From positions 64,001 through 128,000 of the IMG/VR virus record IMGVR_UViG_3300042564_004805: 64,000 nt of DNA. One strand, written 5' to 3'. Shown one piece after another: positions 23,827 through 31,605 of the stretch. Within the stretch, counting starts at the first letter, position 1. Each line of letters opens with the position of its first letter. The position numbers and the translations under genes are program-made. Under the pieces are notes generated by a model. The model had not been told where the DNA came from. It worked only from the letters and a program-made list of their open reading frames with translations, and did not search any database. The stretch is from a virus.

Positions 23827-24564
23827 TCATTGAGTTTTTCGTACCCAACTGGGTGGAGGCTTGCAGAAGCCAGGCTCGCTACCTGGGAAGGCGACTCGAG
23901 TCTGATAACTGTTTCTTTCCTTGAGACGGATACCCATTTTTTGAAGGTTGTCAGCACTGTCATAAAAGATGGTTTGAACAACCTGCGGTTGATTGCTGTT
24001 TCGTTCAAATCTCACATGAGTGGTATTGAAGGACGTTTCTTGACCAAATCCAGTACCAACACTGCCTATACTCATTGAACTAGCAGCTATTGACCCAGAG
24101 GCTCGCAGCACACTCTTGCCAAGTTGATGAATGTCAACGGCTCCATAAAATGGAAAGGGTTGCCCAGTGTAGCTGGGCTCTTTTTGGAGAAACCAAGCTA
24201 CACCAATCACCCCAACATTGCTGGTGTCTGAACCAGATTCTGCTGCATAACTATGCTTCTTGCTGCCAAATACAAACTCAGCTGCCTGTTCCCTATTCAA
24301 CATCCAGCCAGGAACGCTTGTGGTTCCCTGTGCTGGAATCAAAAACCCATTGCTTTCATAACTGGCGGGCTTGCCATCAATTACGCAGATGCCGTCAACA
24401 GACACTACAGCCATCACTGGGCTTAAGGTGTGGTTTTGAAGTTCAATAACATAGTTACTGCCCGCTCGACCCTCAATCCAGGTTTGGCCACGATGAGGGT
24501 ATTCATCAGCTGGAGAGCGACCTTTGGGCCGAATAATAAAATCCAACCCATAGCCGTTACGCAT
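23827..24564 (-). CDS. conserved phage protein of unknown function
   Basis: 245 aa with conserved-looking blocks HRGQTWIEGRAGSNYVIELQN, VMAVVSVDGICVIDG, GTTSVPGWMLNREQAAEFVFG and GVIGVAWFLQKE. The beta-rich pattern suggests a jelly-roll or sandwich fold. I have the impression of seeing this family in other large phages and plasmids but cannot name it. Its start overlaps the stop of the vWA gene, so the two are probably co-expressed. Confidence 0.6.
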   Translation of the reverse strand: MRNGYGLDFIIRPKGRSPADEYPHRGQTWIEGRAGSNYVIELQNHTLSPVMAVVSVDGICVIDGKPASYESNGFLIPAQGTTSVPGWMLNREQAAEFVFGSKKHSYAAESGSDTSNVGVIGVAWFLQKEPSYTGQPFPFYGAVDIHQLGKSVLRASGSIAASSMSIGSVGTGFGQETSFNTTHVRFERNSNQPQVVQTIFYDSADNLQKMGIRLKERNSYQTRVAFPGSEPGFCKPPPSWVRKTQ

Positions 24565-25309
24565 TTTTGTTGCCCATTACCGTGTTGCGATCAACTGCGC
24601 TATACATAGTCTCGCTTGCATAGAGATCAGCGGTAGATACTCCAGCACTTTTGGCCATGCGAACACGAGTAGTGGTCTTGCTTAGCACATCCATGGTGTC
24701 TGCCATGCTGTTGGTTGAGTAGGTTACTGTGTTACTTTGTTGCATACCAAATGTGTGACCCATTGCAAATGCATCTACATTGGCACCAAGGAAGGTGAAA
24801 GTCCAGTCAGAGGCTTCACTCAGCTTGACCATTTCCTTGATTTGAGCTGTGTTGTAGCTGCGGCTTGAGTTTTCCTCGCCGTCAGTTACAATCACAACCA
24901 GCACACCTGGCCGTTCGGCCTGAGGCACTGAGTTAAGAACCTTGTTGATCTTTTCCAAAGTGTGCCCAATAGCATCCATTAGGTTGGTGCCACCACCAGG
25001 CTGATAGTCAGCTGATGTAAGTGCCTTAACAGACTTCACATGTTGATTTTCAAACAATGTAGTGATTTGTGGGGCGTCAAATTTAACAATAGTGAGATAG
25101 GCATCACCAGCGCCTTCGGCAGTCTTTTGTCCTTCAACAAACTCATTCAATCCAGAAATTGTAGCATCGCGCACACGGCCCATGCTTCCACTTTCATCAA
25201 GAACCACTGCAATAAGAGTTCCATTGCGACCAGCTGCGGCTGGTGTCCAATTCACTAGTGATTGTGCAGGAAAAGGATTTGCCCAGACTGGGTTATTATT
25301 TTGTTGCAT
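24557..25309 (-). CDS. von Willebrand factor type A (vWA) domain protein
   Basis: 250 aa. The metal-ion-dependent adhesion site is complete: D-x-S-x-S in VVLDESGSMG, a Thr in GGGTNLMDAI, and the Asp of VVIVTDGEEN. The rest of the vWA Rossmann-like domain follows (FTFLGANVDAF). Phage vWA proteins are seen now and then but lack a settled role; vWA domains generally bind protein partners through a metal. No MoxR ATPase is encoded nearby. It is coupled to the 245-aa unknown protein. Two hairpins lie just upstream. Confidence 0.85.
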   Translation of the reverse strand: MQQNNNPVWANPFPAQSLVNWTPAAAGRNGTLIAVVLDESGSMGRVRDATISGLNEFVEGQKTAEGAGDAYLTIVKFDAPQITTLFENQHVKSVKALTSADYQPGGGTNLMDAIGHTLEKINKVLNSVPQAERPGVLVVIVTDGEENSSRSYNTAQIKEMVKLSEASDWTFTFLGANVDAFAMGHTFGMQQSNTVTYSTNSMADTMDVLSKTTTRVRMAKSAGVSTADLYASETMYSAVDRNTVMGNKNA

Positions 25310-25327
25310 TACTTGCCTTCTTTCACG

Positions 25328-25384
25328 TCCAGGTCTAAACTGCCTGGAGATACAAACATGCTGAACACTGTATCCAGCATGTTT
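25328..25384. terminator. two hairpins in the gap between the RyR and vWA genes
   Basis: AAACATGCTG and CAGCATGTTT (25354-25363 and 25375-25384) form a 10-bp stem with an 11-nt loop. On the minus strand the stem is followed by a short TTTGT. A second, smaller stem (TCCAGG/CCTGGA, 25328-25333 and 25343-25348) lies closer to the vWA start. Position after the RyR gene stop suggests a terminator followed by a leader hairpin. Nothing else is visible in this 108-nt gap. Confidence 0.5.
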
Positions 25385-25417
25385 ATTTAACGGTGATAAT
25401 TTTAAGGGTGCAAGTTT

Positions 25418-25996
25418 TTAGGCGGTAGTTTTTTGACTGATCTGGTAACCAAAATTGTCTAGGATACTCAATAAGTCTTTTACAGCCTCTATGTTTTGTT
25501 CTCTAGCTGTAGAGGGCAATTGTTCCCAAGGTTGTATAAGTGGGTGTGTTTTCTGGGCTGTGCTCATTTTGATACCAAATTTCCATCCCTTGTCAACTGC
25601 TTCTTTCATCCAGCGAGTGTGCTGGTGTTTTGCCCAAAGATTTAAGATTTCGTCAATAGCAGTGTCTTGTATGCGTGTAGCTCCAGGAGAGGCTGTAACA
25701 GTATTTTGGCTACTGTCAATGAGGAAGTCGCCTTTGGGGAAAGTTTTGTTCCATTCTTGAACCAGGAAGTACAATTCACTATCAGTTATGTCGCGAACCA
25801 AAGGAATTGTATAACAAAATTTGCCTGAACGGGTTTTTTTGGCATAAAAATTACTTTCTCGTGTGATATCGTGACTGTATAAAGTGGTCTTTCCAATAAG
25901 ACCACTAGGTAGTTGTGTTTCAACACAGGTAAACCACTGCAATACAACAGATTTAGACAGTTTTTGTGGCACAATCAACGATATATAATTACTCAT
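25418..25996 (-). CDS. RyR-domain protein
   Basis: 192 aa. The C-terminal half (residues about 118-185) reads HTRWMKEAVDKGWKFG, KTHPLIQPWEQLPSTAREQN, AVKDLLSILDNFGY. This is the pattern of the RyR domain (Pfam PF02026: H-x-R-W-x-x-x-K-x-x-x-G-W-x-x-G ... K-x-H-P ... L-P). The N-terminal half is an unassigned beta-rich domain. RyR domains in bacteria and phages occur in conflict systems and have been linked to nucleotide-type ligand sensing; that link is from general knowledge. The start codon has an AATAAATA box 6 nt upstream and no Shine-Dalgarno. Confidence 0.75.
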   Translation of the reverse strand: MSNYISLIVPQKLSKSVVLQWFTCVETQLPSGLIGKTTLYSHDITRESNFYAKKTRSGKFCYTIPLVRDITDSELYFLVQEWNKTFPKGDFLIDSSQNTVTASPGATRIQDTAIDEILNLWAKHQHTRWMKEAVDKGWKFGIKMSTAQKTHPLIQPWEQLPSTAREQNIEAVKDLLSILDNFGYQISQKTTA

Positions 25997-26002
25997 GCAG
26001 CT

Positions 26003-26010
26003 ATTTATTC
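26003..26010 (-). promoter_or_regulatory. candidate late promoter box AATAAATA abutting the RyR gene start
   Basis: The minus strand reads AATAAATAGCTGCATG-A, so the box ends 6 nt before the ATG at 25996. If used, the transcript would begin at or within a few bases of the start codon. Confidence 0.35.
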
Positions 26011-26024
26011 AAATTGGTTTGAGG

Positions 26025-26348
26025 TCACAAATAGCATGCATCCATACACAACTGAACTCCTGCAATTTTGTCACTACCCAACATCAAACTGTTGCGTAGA
26101 GTCATCACGCATATGCTTTGTTTTTCAACCATAAGTCGGTTATAGAGATCTACAAATTTACCGTGCAAATTGTTGTCACCCCCATTCCATACAAACTGGT
26201 CTTGATTCACCAACATTGTGATAGGTTCCTGGTCAATATTGAACACATAATGCCTACCTGTGGCATCAATAAGATGCAGGCACCAACAAATAACAGGCTC
26301 CACTACTGGTTCTTCAAGAGCTTCTTCCAGAGCGACGGTTGTATCCAT
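26025..26348 (-). CDS. unknown small acidic protein
   Basis: 107 aa, with AAGGAGTAAATTAT before the ATG. The acidic start (ALEEALEEPVVEP) is followed by an alpha/beta region (RHYVFNIDQEPITMLVNQD, GKFVDLYNRLMVEKQ). No known domain. It stands between the oxygenase-kinase and RyR genes in the same direction. The sequence gives no clue to its function. Confidence 0.6.
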   Translation of the reverse strand: MDTTVALEEALEEPVVEPVICWCLHLIDATGRHYVFNIDQEPITMLVNQDQFVWNGGDNNLHGKFVDLYNRLMVEKQSICVMTLRNSLMLGSDKIAGVQLCMDACYL

Positions 26349-26377
26349 ATAATTTACTCCTTGAGGTTTTTGGTTAT

Positions 26378-27307
26378 TTAGAGTGTGATTTTTTTGGTTT
26401 CAATCTTTTTGATTATTTTGTCCACAGACTCGTCATCCGCTGTGAGCAGCTCAAAATCATAATATTGTGGTGGCTCAAGCTCAGCTTCATCACCGCTGCG
26501 CATCCACACCAACACATCAGGATTGATGACTTGCCGTTGATCGTCAAGAGGACATGCATGATCTAAAATCACACAACTGCTTCGATCGTTACGTGCCATA
26601 GTTAGCATGCGATAGCTTTGTCTCATTCTGCCATCAATGCTAAAATCAATGTCTTTGTCACGCACTCTCACGTCCCAACTGCGCATCAAAGCACTGCTTG
26701 GCAATTTCTCATGCAGCTTTCGAGACATCTCTGCACGATTGCTGCCAGGTGCACCCATCACCAACACTCTAAACTTGCGATCAGTACACAGACGATAATA
26801 CTGCACCATACCCTGATCAAGGCTGTGAAATACCCACGGCCTGAAAAACACACCTTGGCTGGGTTCCAACAAAATGTTGGTGTGCAAATTCCACTCAAAC
26901 AAATTCATGTAGTTGAAGTTGTAGCCGTCAAGTGCTGTTTCTGCATCAACTTCGCCAGAGGAGTTAATATGATGATAGAGGTTGAGAGTTGTTCTCTCCA
27001 GTGCACAGACAAAGGCCCACTCATTGGGTGAGTCAAACTCTTCAAAATGAATCACGTTGTTCAAGGGACGGCGAAACACTCCGCTGCGCTTGTGATCAAT
27101 AACCACACGCTCGCCCAATACCTTGCTCATTACCGGCTCAAGTCGATCCAGCACCATGTTGAAGTTTTCCAACTCCATTCCATAACTGTTGGGCGTGAAT
27201 CTCAGCCCCTGCACCACTTGTGCGGCTCGTTGTGCATCCTGTGGATTTAAAAAATTGTCAGCATGGATCAATTTCACCATGCCTCTCACCATTGGTGTGC
27301 TAGTCAT
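26378..27307 (-). CDS. 2OG-Fe(II) oxygenase-like domain fused to a degenerate kinase domain
   Basis: 309 aa. Residues about 10-180 fit a 2-oxoglutarate/Fe(II) oxygenase barrel: VIHFEEFDSPNEW, then FFRPWVFHSLDQ and YYRL, the distal His and Arg/Tyr end of the fold. Residues 180-305 resemble adenylylsulfate-kinase-like P-loop domains of marine phages (DIDFSIDGRMRQSYRMLTMA, VILDHACPLDDQR, DVLVWMRS). The P-loop itself reads GAPGSNRAEMS, where the Lys and Ser/Thr of G-x-x-G-x-G-K-[ST] are missing, so kinase activity is doubtful. A later ATG at 27280 is a possible start. The oxygenase assignment is tentative. Confidence 0.6.
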   Translation of the reverse strand: MTSTPMVRGMVKLIHADNFLNPQDAQRAAQVVQGLRFTPNSYGMELENFNMVLDRLEPVMSKVLGERVVIDHKRSGVFRRPLNNVIHFEEFDSPNEWAFVCALERTTLNLYHHINSSGEVDAETALDGYNFNYMNLFEWNLHTNILLEPSQGVFFRPWVFHSLDQGMVQYYRLCTDRKFRVLVMGAPGSNRAEMSRKLHEKLPSSALMRSWDVRVRDKDIDFSIDGRMRQSYRMLTMARNDRSSCVILDHACPLDDQRQVINPDVLVWMRSGDEAELEPPQYYDFELLTADDESVDKIIKKIETKKITL

Positions 27308-28085
27308 TCAAAAGTCTCCAAATCTCACTGGCTGTATCTAGGAACAAGGCACTCAAAATATGTGAGGGGTCAGCTACCACCAGTGGAGCGCCTTCATCTC
27401 CTTGCCATCGCAACTCAGCATTCAAGGGCAAACTGCACAAAATTTTGGTATCAAATTCTTGGCACAACGTGGCTGCACCAGAGTGACCAAAAACATGATT
27501 AGTATGTCCGCAATTCTCACAAACATGTGTGCTCATGTTTTCCACGACGCCCAACAACCGTAATCCTCTGTTTTGATACATTTGCATGCCTCGTCTTGTA
27601 TCAGCAACAGCCACCCGTTGCGGGGTTGTCACAGTCACTACTCCTGCAGAGGGTAATTTGTCACAAATGCTGGTGTGAACATCTCCAGTGCCTGGAGGCA
27701 TGTCCACTACTAAACAGTCTAGTTCTCCCCAATCAGTGTGGCACAACAAATTGATTACACCCATACTCATCATTGGACCTCGCCAACTAACAGCTTGACT
27801 TTCACTTATTCTCGTGGCCAACGTGGTTATTTTTACACCATATTGAACAAAAGGCAAGCTCAGCTGGGGGTCAGTGCTGACTTTTACACTGGTGTTTTCT
27901 GGTAATGCCCACATCACTGCTTGACTGGGACCAGAAATATCAGCATCCAATAGTCCTATACGCAAGCCTTGATGAGCTAAGCTGGCTGCCAAGTTTGCAG
28001 CTACAGTGCTTTTGCCTACACCGCCTTTGCCACTGCTGACCAGCAAATGGTGCTTCACACCTGTCAATCCACTTGACCCTGTCAT
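27300..28085 (-). CDS. mrp: Mrp/ApbC-type P-loop ATPase (Fe-S cluster carrier family)
   Basis: 261 aa. The deviant Walker A is SSGKGGVGKSTVAANLA, Walker B-like LLDADISGPSQ and LVVDMPPGTGDVH, and a CENCG motif (C-x-x-C) supplies the pair that bridges a 4Fe-4S cluster in Mrp/Nbp35 dimers. All landmark motifs are intact. Host Mrp delivers Fe-S clusters to apoproteins; a phage copy could serve a phage Fe-S enzyme such as the RfbH-type dehydrase 5 kb downstream. It lacks the N-terminal DUF59 domain of many bacterial Mrp proteins. The start overlaps the upstream stop (TGATG). Confidence 0.9.
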   Translation of the reverse strand: MTGSSGLTGVKHHLLVSSGKGGVGKSTVAANLAASLAHQGLRIGLLDADISGPSQAVMWALPENTSVKVSTDPQLSLPFVQYGVKITTLATRISESQAVSWRGPMMSMGVINLLCHTDWGELDCLVVDMPPGTGDVHTSICDKLPSAGVVTVTTPQRVAVADTRRGMQMYQNRGLRLLGVVENMSTHVCENCGHTNHVFGHSGAATLCQEFDTKILCSLPLNAELRWQGDEGAPLVVADPSHILSALFLDTASEIWRLLND

Positions 28086-29014
28086 CAGTTTTTAAACACT
28101 TCAAAATTTACAATTTGTGCGATTTCGTCAATTTGTTTGTTGCTGAACCGCATTATGCCATCATTCATCCGGTCCGCAAATTCACAATCTGTGCCAGTAA
28201 GTCTGATAGGGCTATATACTGGCTTTTGCCCATTACGGTAGATTTTGAAATGGTTGGGATAGCTGACATTGATTTCATCTGTACTGCCCATCATCACCAA
28301 ACCAGGCTTCGCCATAGAGCGCGCCATGTGTTGCCCTACGCTGTCGCACCCAACAAAATAGTCACACTCTGCTATAAAACTCAAATACATTCTGAGATCT
28401 GGATTCATGGTGTCAAGATCAATACTGGTTTTGTCTCCAGGGTGCTTAAGCTCACGCAAGCCAAAATACACTACCAAAATGTCTTTGTTGAATTTTTGAA
28501 CCAGGCTGAGATAGTCATCAGGATCCATGCTGCGATGGCTGCTGTCATAGGGTTTTCCATTCATCATGCCAATGCCGCTGCCGTAGGGTTGGATTACAAC
28601 AAGTCGACGTTTGTTGGTTTCGGCTAGCTTTTCCTTGATAAGTCGTCTCACAGTGTCTCTTTCCAGATTGCTGATGTAGAGATGTGGATGTTCCAAATCA
28701 CAGTGATCATCAGTTTTGTTGATTTCCTCATCAAAGGCCTCAGCTAAGCTCAAACGCTGATTGTAGTAGCCGTGAATATAATAAGGCTCTGGACACACCA
28801 CACGATTGTTTCGGATGAACAAGTCAAACGCACCTTTTTGGCTAATACTAAAACTGCGATTTTGCAGTAATGGGTGGCTCCAGAACAGCAACTCCCAGCC
28901 ATGTATCAGCACCTTGAAGTCGTCTGTTGGGTTCAATCGTGCATATTTCTCCAGTGCTGGTATGGCTGCAATCACACGGCCGGCGCCACCGTTAATGATG
29001 AATGTCGTGTTCAT
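28085..29014 (-). CDS. glycosyltransferase, family 9-like (GT-B)
   Basis: 309 aa from the ATG at 29014, which has AAAAGGATCC upstream. It opens with FIINGGAGRVIAAIPALEKYAR, the G-G-x-G-D/R-x-x-x-x-x-P pattern of heptosyltransferase-like GT-B enzymes. The C-terminal donor domain has VVIQPYGSG, LVVYFGLREL and CDYFVGCDSVGQHMARSMAKPGLVMMG, the S/D-S-x-x-x-H-x-A signature of GT9. It overlaps the upstream methyltransferase by 23 nt. Its acceptor is unknown; it belongs to the minus-strand sugar cassette. Confidence 0.75.
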   Translation of the reverse strand: MNTTFIINGGAGRVIAAIPALEKYARLNPTDDFKVLIHGWELLFWSHPLLQNRSFSISQKGAFDLFIRNNRVVCPEPYYIHGYYNQRLSLAEAFDEEINKTDDHCDLEHPHLYISNLERDTVRRLIKEKLAETNKRRLVVIQPYGSGIGMMNGKPYDSSHRSMDPDDYLSLVQKFNKDILVVYFGLRELKHPGDKTSIDLDTMNPDLRMYLSFIAECDYFVGCDSVGQHMARSMAKPGLVMMGSTDEINVSYPNHFKIYRNGQKPVYSPIRLTGTDCEFADRMNDGIMRFSNKQIDEIAQIVNFEVFKN

Positions 29015-29657
29015 TGAGGATCCTTTTGTTGGGTTTGGTGAGCAATCGCCACCAGCTGTTTTTGTGAACTCTTGGTGTGGTAACGTGGGAAGGGATGAGC
29101 CCTTGTGCTTGTGTTTCAAATCCTGTTTTCTCCAAAACTGTAGTGGTGGGAACCCCATCATCATAAAAACTTGTTTGATTGGGAATGGCTTTAGTGATGT
29201 TTTCCACCACAAAAATTGTTCCCCCTGGCTGCAAAAGGTGCCACAGAAGGGGAATTTCCTGCTCTATATAAGGACTATGTTGCAAAACCCAAACACACAT
29301 CACATGAGTGAAAGTTCCTGATTTCAACAAGCCAGGCGCATCACTCAATGCCACAGAAGAGAAGTTTTTGTGATTCACATAATCATTTGCCAATTCCAGC
29401 ATCTCTGGTTGCAGATCCACACCCACTACACTACAGCTATGCGCTTGAATCAATGCCTGGCTTAATCGACCCACACCACACCCCCAATCCAGCACTCTAC
29501 TGTTTTCATCAACAGGGGAGAATGTGGTCAACATATTGAGTGCCCATTGGGTTTCTTTTTCCCATCTGCCAGCAGTGGTGCCACCTTCAGGAGTTAAGAT
29601 CAAGCTTTGTGCATGTTCAAAACTTTCGGGTTTGAAAAAATCAGGATTGTAGCTCAT
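28992..29657 (-). CDS. SAM-dependent methyltransferase (class I)
   Basis: 221 aa. Motif I is VLDWGCGVGRLS, motif II VVGVDLQPEM, and motif IV HVMCVWVLQHS. A C-terminal extension continues through PPGGT-like LLQPGGTIFVVEN. The fold and motifs fit a small-molecule or sugar O-methyltransferase. It is flanked by and overlaps glycosyltransferase and Cys-cluster genes in the same operon. Substrate unknown. Confidence 0.85.
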   Translation of the reverse strand: MSYNPDFFKPESFEHAQSLILTPEGGTTAGRWEKETQWALNMLTTFSPVDENSRVLDWGCGVGRLSQALIQAHSCSVVGVDLQPEMLELANDYVNHKNFSSVALSDAPGLLKSGTFTHVMCVWVLQHSPYIEQEIPLLWHLLQPGGTIFVVENITKAIPNQTSFYDDGVPTTTVLEKTGFETQAQGLIPSHVTTPRVHKNSWWRLLTKPNKRILNEHDIHH

Positions 29658-30018
29658 GGTACTTTCGCAATTCCCAGGTGGTGTCTAAGTCTTTGGCCCA
29701 TTTTGCCAAGTTTTGATAGCTGCTGAGAGGCACTTGCGGCCAAACTTCTGTCGCATGCAACCTTTGTGTTTTGTCTGCCATTCTTTCAACAGTGACCAAG
29801 AGCCCGCACTCACTGGGACGCATGCTGTCGTCCAACAGCCCTTGTAGCCAAAGGCATTGAAACCGAGTGCAGAATTCAGGTTTAGTGATGTAAATGGTGC
29901 AACCTGTGGTGTGCAAAAATCTGCAGGGGGTGCCGCGAGTTTGAATGTTTCCATAGGCATTGCCATAGAGATGGCCTTCACAACAGGCAGTGCAACTCCC
30001 GCAACTTCTATTGGGCAT
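29641..30018 (-). CDS. YkgJ-like cysteine-cluster protein
   Basis: 125 aa. The N-terminus has CGSCTACCEGHLYG, then TPCRFLHTTGCTIY and PEFCTRFQCLW, which together give the C-x-x-C-x-x-C-C ... C ... C ... C spacing of the YkgJ/UPF0153 family, thought to chelate zinc or iron. Such proteins are often neighbours of hydroxylases or methyltransferases. The gene overlaps both neighbours by a few bases. Role in the cassette unknown. Confidence 0.75.
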   Translation of the reverse strand: MPNRSCGSCTACCEGHLYGNAYGNIQTRGTPCRFLHTTGCTIYITKPEFCTRFQCLWLQGLLDDSMRPSECGLLVTVERMADKTQRLHATEVWPQVPLSSYQNLAKWAKDLDTTWELRKYHELQS

Positions 30019-30823
30019 AATTTTGCCACCACTGTTTCCAGTCTAAGAATGGATCCATTTGCGCATCAAATTGCATGTGCAGAGCCAAGCTGGGAATAGG
30101 ATTGAATCTAATGGCTGGTCCGTTCCGCCAAATATTCCAGATAGTGTTGTCTTCTGTGTAGCGAAACTCATTTTCCTTGCCCTTGCGCAAATACATGCCG
30201 CTGTAGTTCAAACTCAAGGCCTCAAACAAACCCCAATTTTGTTCTATCAAGCTTGGCACAGTCAACATCACAAAAGTTGTGTAGATGCCGCTTCTCCAGT
30301 GGCGAGCTGTGCCATGCACTAGCCAACAGGGTGGGGTAGGTGGATCATAGCATTCAGGCGCGTCGAATGGATATAATACTATCTGATCATTGTTCAATTT
30401 TTGTTTGAAGAGGAAATAGCTGTCCACCATCTCTTGTAGAGAGGATGGCGCATGTAAGTAGTCATCTTCCACACAATACACTAAGTCACTACTGCTGTTT
30501 TTGGCACGCAAAAACACCTCATGTCCTGAGTTTTGATAGCCTTGCGTTTCCAATTGAACCAGTTCAAAATTTGGTAAGAGAGATCCCTTTTCCTTAAGAA
30601 ATTCCACTAACGCCGGGCTGCTGCTGTCGTCCAACACAGTGAGTTTTACGTGAAACCAAGTGCAGTGTAGGATGGCAGCCACAAGGCTGTTGAAACAGCC
30701 CTTTACCAAGTCAATTTTTTCCATGTCACAATAGCGCACCCGCCAATCATTGTGTACATTGGCTCGATCACAAGTGCGCAAAATCACATGCAACTCAAGA
30801 GGATTGGTATTTTGAATACTCAT
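30008..30823 (-). CDS. glycosyltransferase (GT-A, family 2-like)
   Basis: 271 aa from the ATG at 30823, with TTGGAGATATTGAGC before it. The GT-A signatures are HVILRTCDR at the start, LTVLDDSSSP, and the metal-binding VYCVEDDYLH (D-D-Y in place of D-x-D). The C-terminal half carries EDNTIWNIW and LALHMQ, plausible acceptor-side residues. It is placed between a sulfotransferase and the Cys-cluster gene. Acceptor and sugar unknown. Confidence 0.75.
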   Translation of the reverse strand: MSIQNTNPLELHVILRTCDRANVHNDWRVRYCDMEKIDLVKGCFNSLVAAILHCTWFHVKLTVLDDSSSPALVEFLKEKGSLLPNFELVQLETQGYQNSGHEVFLRAKNSSSDLVYCVEDDYLHAPSSLQEMVDSYFLFKQKLNNDQIVLYPFDAPECYDPPTPPCWLVHGTARHWRSGIYTTFVMLTVPSLIEQNWGLFEALSLNYSGMYLRKGKENEFRYTEDNTIWNIWRNGPAIRFNPIPSLALHMQFDAQMDPFLDWKQWWQNYAQ

Positions 30824-30825
30824 GC

Positions 30826-31605
30826 TCAATATCTCCAAACTTCCATATTGGAGTATTGGCTTAAGATATCTGGAGGCAAAATAGTTTCTCTAGGCCGCCA
30901 TTCTACTCTGCTGTGTATTTTATGTAATTGCATACCAATCTCTGCATCATACTCGTCCCAACTGGCCTCTACCGCGTCAAAATCATGAGGGTAGTAGGGT
31001 TCTCCGATGAAATTATACACTGCCTGGAGCACGCCTTGGGGATTTCGACACAACTGTTCGTATTCGATCAACATCAACATATGTTTTTCTGCACTAGTAA
31101 TAGCTTGTTTCACTCCAGTATAGGCAAATTCCACTATGCCATTCTTCTCCATCAACAAGTTCATCCGATCATACACACTGTCGCCAATCCCACCAAAAAT
31201 GGTGTTTTTGTCAAAAGGGTGTCGTCGATGTGCAGTTTCAAAACTGTCCAAAACCCATTTGAGGTCACGCACACAAACCAACACTCGTGAGCTGGGATAA
31301 ACCTCCTGGATTTGTGGCAAGAGTCGGGTCCAGGCTCGGTTGGTGTTCCAACAAATACTTTTGTCTACATCTTGGTAGTAGCCGTCAAACAATGCTCGCA
31401 CAAGATTTTTTCTGCGACTCACTGGTACTTCTGTTCGCATACCAGGACTGTCTACACTAGTTTCAATCACTCCTCGAACCATAGTGGCCAGTGGATCAGT
31501 AATGCTGGCATGCATCACTGGATTCTGCCGCAAAATGCTGCTTAGCAAGGTGCTTCCGCTCCGTGGTAGCCCGCTTATCATGTGATAGTGTTTTTCAGTT
31601 GTCAT
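30826..31605 (-). CDS. sulfotransferase
   Basis: 259 aa from the ATG at 31605. The PAPS 5'-phosphosulfate loop is GLPRSGSTLLSSILRQNP and the 3'-phosphate-binding region is RVLVCVRDLKWVLDSFETAHRR. Both sit at normal positions for a cytosolic-type sulfotransferase. It would transfer sulfate from PAPS onto a hydroxyl, here probably of a sugar or a glycosylated protein. The degenerate kinase gene at 26.4 kb, whose family normally makes PAPS, is suggestive but probably not an active PAPS source. Confidence 0.85.
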   Translation of the reverse strand: MTTEKHYHMISGLPRSGSTLLSSILRQNPVMHASITDPLATMVRGVIETSVDSPGMRTEVPVSRRKNLVRALFDGYYQDVDKSICWNTNRAWTRLLPQIQEVYPSSRVLVCVRDLKWVLDSFETAHRRHPFDKNTIFGGIGDSVYDRMNLLMEKNGIVEFAYTGVKQAITSAEKHMLMLIEYEQLCRNPQGVLQAVYNFIGEPYYPHDFDAVEASWDEYDAEIGMQLHKIHSRVEWRPRETILPPDILSQYSNMEVWRY

